Below, piece by piece: positions 6,356 through 8,035 of a stretch of 8,035 nt of DNA. The stretch covers positions 1 to 8,035 of the forward strand of contig JALHTN010000204.1 in NCBI GenBank assembly GCA_022865865.1, read 5' to 3'. Each line of letters opens with the position of its first letter. Position 1 is the stretch's first letter. This stretch comes from Anaerolineales bacterium (GTDB taxonomy: Bacteria > Chloroflexota > Anaerolineae > Anaerolineales > UBA4823). Below the pieces are notes generated by a model that had not been told where the DNA came from, ran no database searches, and saw nothing but the letters and a program-made list of their open reading frames with translations. The position numbers and the translations under genes are program-made.

Positions 6356-7667
6356 AGCACAGTTATCCTCCAATTCACCAATTGCGAGCGTGGTAATTCC
6401 AACTCATAATCGAAGCAACCTTCTTGAAAAAGTTCTTACTGCTCTCACACAACAAACCATCTCACCTGATGATTTTGAGGTTGTTGTGGTCGCCGATGGC
6501 TGCACAGATAATACAGCTGATATTGTTGAGTTGTTCAAGGAAACGCTCCAAATTATCTTGATTGAACAATCGGGTCAAGGTCAAGCAATGGCGCGCAATG
6601 TTGGCGCAAAGGAAACCAGTGGAAATCTGCTGGTTTTCCTTGATGATGATATTGAACCCCAACCCCTATTCTTAGCAGCTCATATCAGATCCCATTCGGG
6701 AAGTGGGCGCACAGTAGTGATTGGCTATTACCCACCATTGCTCAAAACCCAGACCGGGTACTTTCGCTCAGAACTACTCGAATGGTGGGAAATTACTTTT
6801 CAGAATATGCGCCTTCCAGGTTATCGATTTAGCTATACCGATTTGGTGAGTGGAAATTTCTCTCTACACCCCGAATTATTCGACGAAGTAGGCAGGTTCG
6901 ACACTAGCTTCCGTTGCCACGAAGATTATGAATTAGGTATCCGTCTGCTTCAAGCAGGTGCTGAGTTTGTTCACTCGATCGAAGCTATTGGGTATCATCA
7001 TGAACGTAGTGAATTACACCAGGCTCTTAAGCGAAAGTATGACGAAGGGGTTGCTGATGTTCAGATTGGAAGGCTCTACCCATTCTTGAGATCTACATTG
7101 CTGATGGACAAATTACAAAAACACTCTCTGCCACCAAGCCGTGTGTTTAAAATACTTGCCTTTCATTGGCCAATAATTGGTGATTTGATTGCAGATTTTA
7201 TTAGAAAGCAAATGGATTTTTTTGAGCGAATCCGGTGGTATATGATGTGGCTGCGATTATTGAATGGTTTGATGGGATACTGGTACTGGCGTGGTGTTTC
7301 AACCGAATTACCCAATCTTACAAAAGTGAGAAACTTTTTGAATGATCCAGCTGCTCATAGTGAATCAAGATTGGTTGTCGATATTAACCTGGCAAAGGGG
7401 ATCGCCAAATCGGAGTTGATCCTTGACGAATATCGCCCCGATGAGGTCCGGTTGAGCATTAACCAGGCTGAGATCGGTCGGATCCCTTACAGTCCTGGAA
7501 ACGAGCGGGTGCGTGGCGCTCATCTGCGACCGTACCTGGTAAATAACTTAAGTTTGGAGTTGGTAAAGGCGTTTGCAGAAGATCCATCTTTTCCATATCC
7601 AGAGATTTCTGCGGAATTAGTGGCTAAATGCGAGGAATCACTGAAACTCAAGAAAAAGTGGTCATAA
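6348..7667 (+). CDS. GT2-family glycosyltransferase with small C-terminal domain
   Basis: A 439-residue protein beginning with a GT-A fold GT2 domain. Visible landmarks are SVVIPTHNR (14-22), VADGCTDNT (48-56), FLDDDIEP (97-104, DxD metal site), LVSGNFSLHPELFDEVGRFD (166-185) and HEDYELGIR (191-199, catalytic acid/base region). Weakly hydrophobic helices near 266-312 may associate with the membrane. The C-terminus (about 338-412) resembles the linker domain of the preceding protein. The start is TTG 6348: a stop codon lies two codons upstream and no other usual start precedes the first beta strand. No strong ribosome binding site is present, and the first 8 nt overlap the end of the fused GT2 gene, so translation is probably coupled. 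The expected role is cytoplasmic transfer of a sugar from a nucleotide donor to the growing glycan or lipid; substrate is unknown. The last 40 nt overlap the next gene. Confidence 0.88.
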   Translation: MIKAQLSSNSPIASVVIPTHNRSNLLEKVLTALTQQTISPDDFEVVVVADGCTDNTADIVELFKETLQIILIEQSGQGQAMARNVGAKETSGNLLVFLDDDIEPQPLFLAAHIRSHSGSGRTVVIGYYPPLLKTQTGYFRSELLEWWEITFQNMRLPGYRFSYTDLVSGNFSLHPELFDEVGRFDTSFRCHEDYELGIRLLQAGAEFVHSIEAIGYHHERSELHQALKRKYDEGVADVQIGRLYPFLRSTLLMDKLQKHSLPPSRVFKILAFHWPIIGDLIADFIRKQMDFFERIRWYMMWLRLLNGLMGYWYWRGVSTELPNLTKVRNFLNDPAAHSESRLVVDINLAKGIAKSELILDEYRPDEVRLSINQAEIGRIPYSPGNERVRGAHLRPYLVNNLSLELVKAFAEDPSFPYPEISAELVAKCEESLKLKKKWS

Positions 7668-8035
7668 AGATAATCGCCAAAACGCAGTTTGGTCTCAAAA
7701 AGATTGGGTTTTTCCTGTGGATGGCCTTCGCGCTGATCACACTGGCATTCTATTATCGACAGGTCTGGAACCTGTTCACTTGGGGACCTGTCCTGTGGAT
7801 TCAGGAAAACCATTCTTTAAATTCAGTTTTGCTCTCGATCTGGCGGATGATCCAGACAGGTGGATGGGAATTTCCACCTAGCTATTTTGCAGAGGCACTC
7901 CAGAGAGGGTTATTGGGGATGTGGGGGGTATCTGTAATCCTACTTTGTTCCTATTTTCTTGGTTTTGCCATTCTTAAAGGGATACGAGTTGAATTAGTAG
8001 ACACAATAGATGCTTTACTGTACCGGTTTGGATTG
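7628..8035 (+). CDS. Partial membrane protein of the glycan operon, 3' end outside the window
   Basis: An open frame of 136 codons runs from ATG 7628 to the last base with no stop. The ATG follows directly on an in-frame TAA (7625-7627), so it is the furthest upstream start; GTG 7658 is an alternative that would reduce the overlap. The first 40 nt overlap the previous gene in another frame. The protein starts with a basic amphipathic stretch (MRGITETQEKVVIKIIAK), then a TM helix (about 27-44, FFLWMAFALITLAFYY), an outer or inner loop containing WNLFTWGPVLWIQ and a GGWEFPPSY segment, a second TM helix (about 99-120) and a short acidic stretch ending LLYRFGL. No family is recognised from this fragment. 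Its context suggests a polytopic transferase, polymerase or transporter acting on the same glycan. Existence is fairly sure given length, composition and operon packing. Confidence 0.75.
   Translation, partial: MRGITETQEKVVIKIIAKTQFGLKKIGFFLWMAFALITLAFYYRQVWNLFTWGPVLWIQENHSLNSVLLSIWRMIQTGGWEFPPSYFAEALQRGLLGMWGVSVILLCSYFLGFAILKGIRVELVDTIDALLYRFGL

Noticed and set aside
7767..7800. Short inverted repeats around ACAGGTCTGGAACCTGT considered as an intergenic hairpin
   Set aside because: They lie within the open frame of the partial membrane protein and have no terminator tract.
7520..7813. Minus-strand open frame across the GT2 / membrane protein junction
   Set aside because: It is antisense to two better supported frames, with no motif or ribosome binding site.
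1..8035. CRISPR array, transposase or insertion sequence
   Set aside because: No regularly spaced repeats, no transposase-like coding sequence and no terminal inverted repeats with target duplication were seen.

Overview
The window carries two divergently oriented units separated by a structured, AT-rich gap. Gene content suggests a free-living bacterium, and the style of the glycosyltransferases fits Chloroflexota (Anaerolineae-like). The cues are an Asp-Glu GT-C enzyme with a WSQNARFY segment and GT2 enzymes carrying a small extra 'VG/IG' domain. This assignment is an inference from family resemblance, held with low to moderate confidence.

Left part (minus strand): a tRNA gene with a CAU anticodon (1781-1852), probably tRNA-Ile2, followed in the same direction by a 522-residue DUF1254/DUF1214 protein (86-1654). 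This protein gene is clearly richer in G+C than the rest: positions 781-840 hold 38 G/C of 60, against 27 of 60 at 6481-6540 in the last complete glycosyltransferase. It may therefore have a different history.

Middle (1853-2176): no protein gene. It holds a likely promoter for the tRNA (minus strand), an AT-rich inverted repeat, and on the plus strand a long nested RNA hairpin (2002-2079), a bulged hairpin (2080-2102) and a terminator-like hairpin (2106-2138). All of this lies just before the plus-strand operon. No plus-strand gene upstream explains the terminator, so this is either a small RNA or a regulatory leader of the operon. It is the most novel-looking item here.

Right part (plus strand): a tightly packed glycan-assembly operon of four genes. 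They are a polytopic GT-C (GT39/ArnT-like) transferase (2177-3595); a 912-residue fusion of a cellulose-synthase-like membrane GT2 with a second soluble GT2 (3617-6355); a further GT2 (6348-7667, TTG start, 8-nt overlap); and the 5' end of a new membrane protein (7628 to the window end, 40-nt overlap). Known family roles suggest that the GT2 domains use nucleotide sugars on the cytoplasmic side. The BcsA-like part may extrude or extend a glycan or lipid-linked glycan, and the GT-C enzyme would add sugars from polyprenyl-phosphate donors on the outer side. The product (exopolysaccharide, glycolipid or glycoprotein) cannot be read from the sequence.
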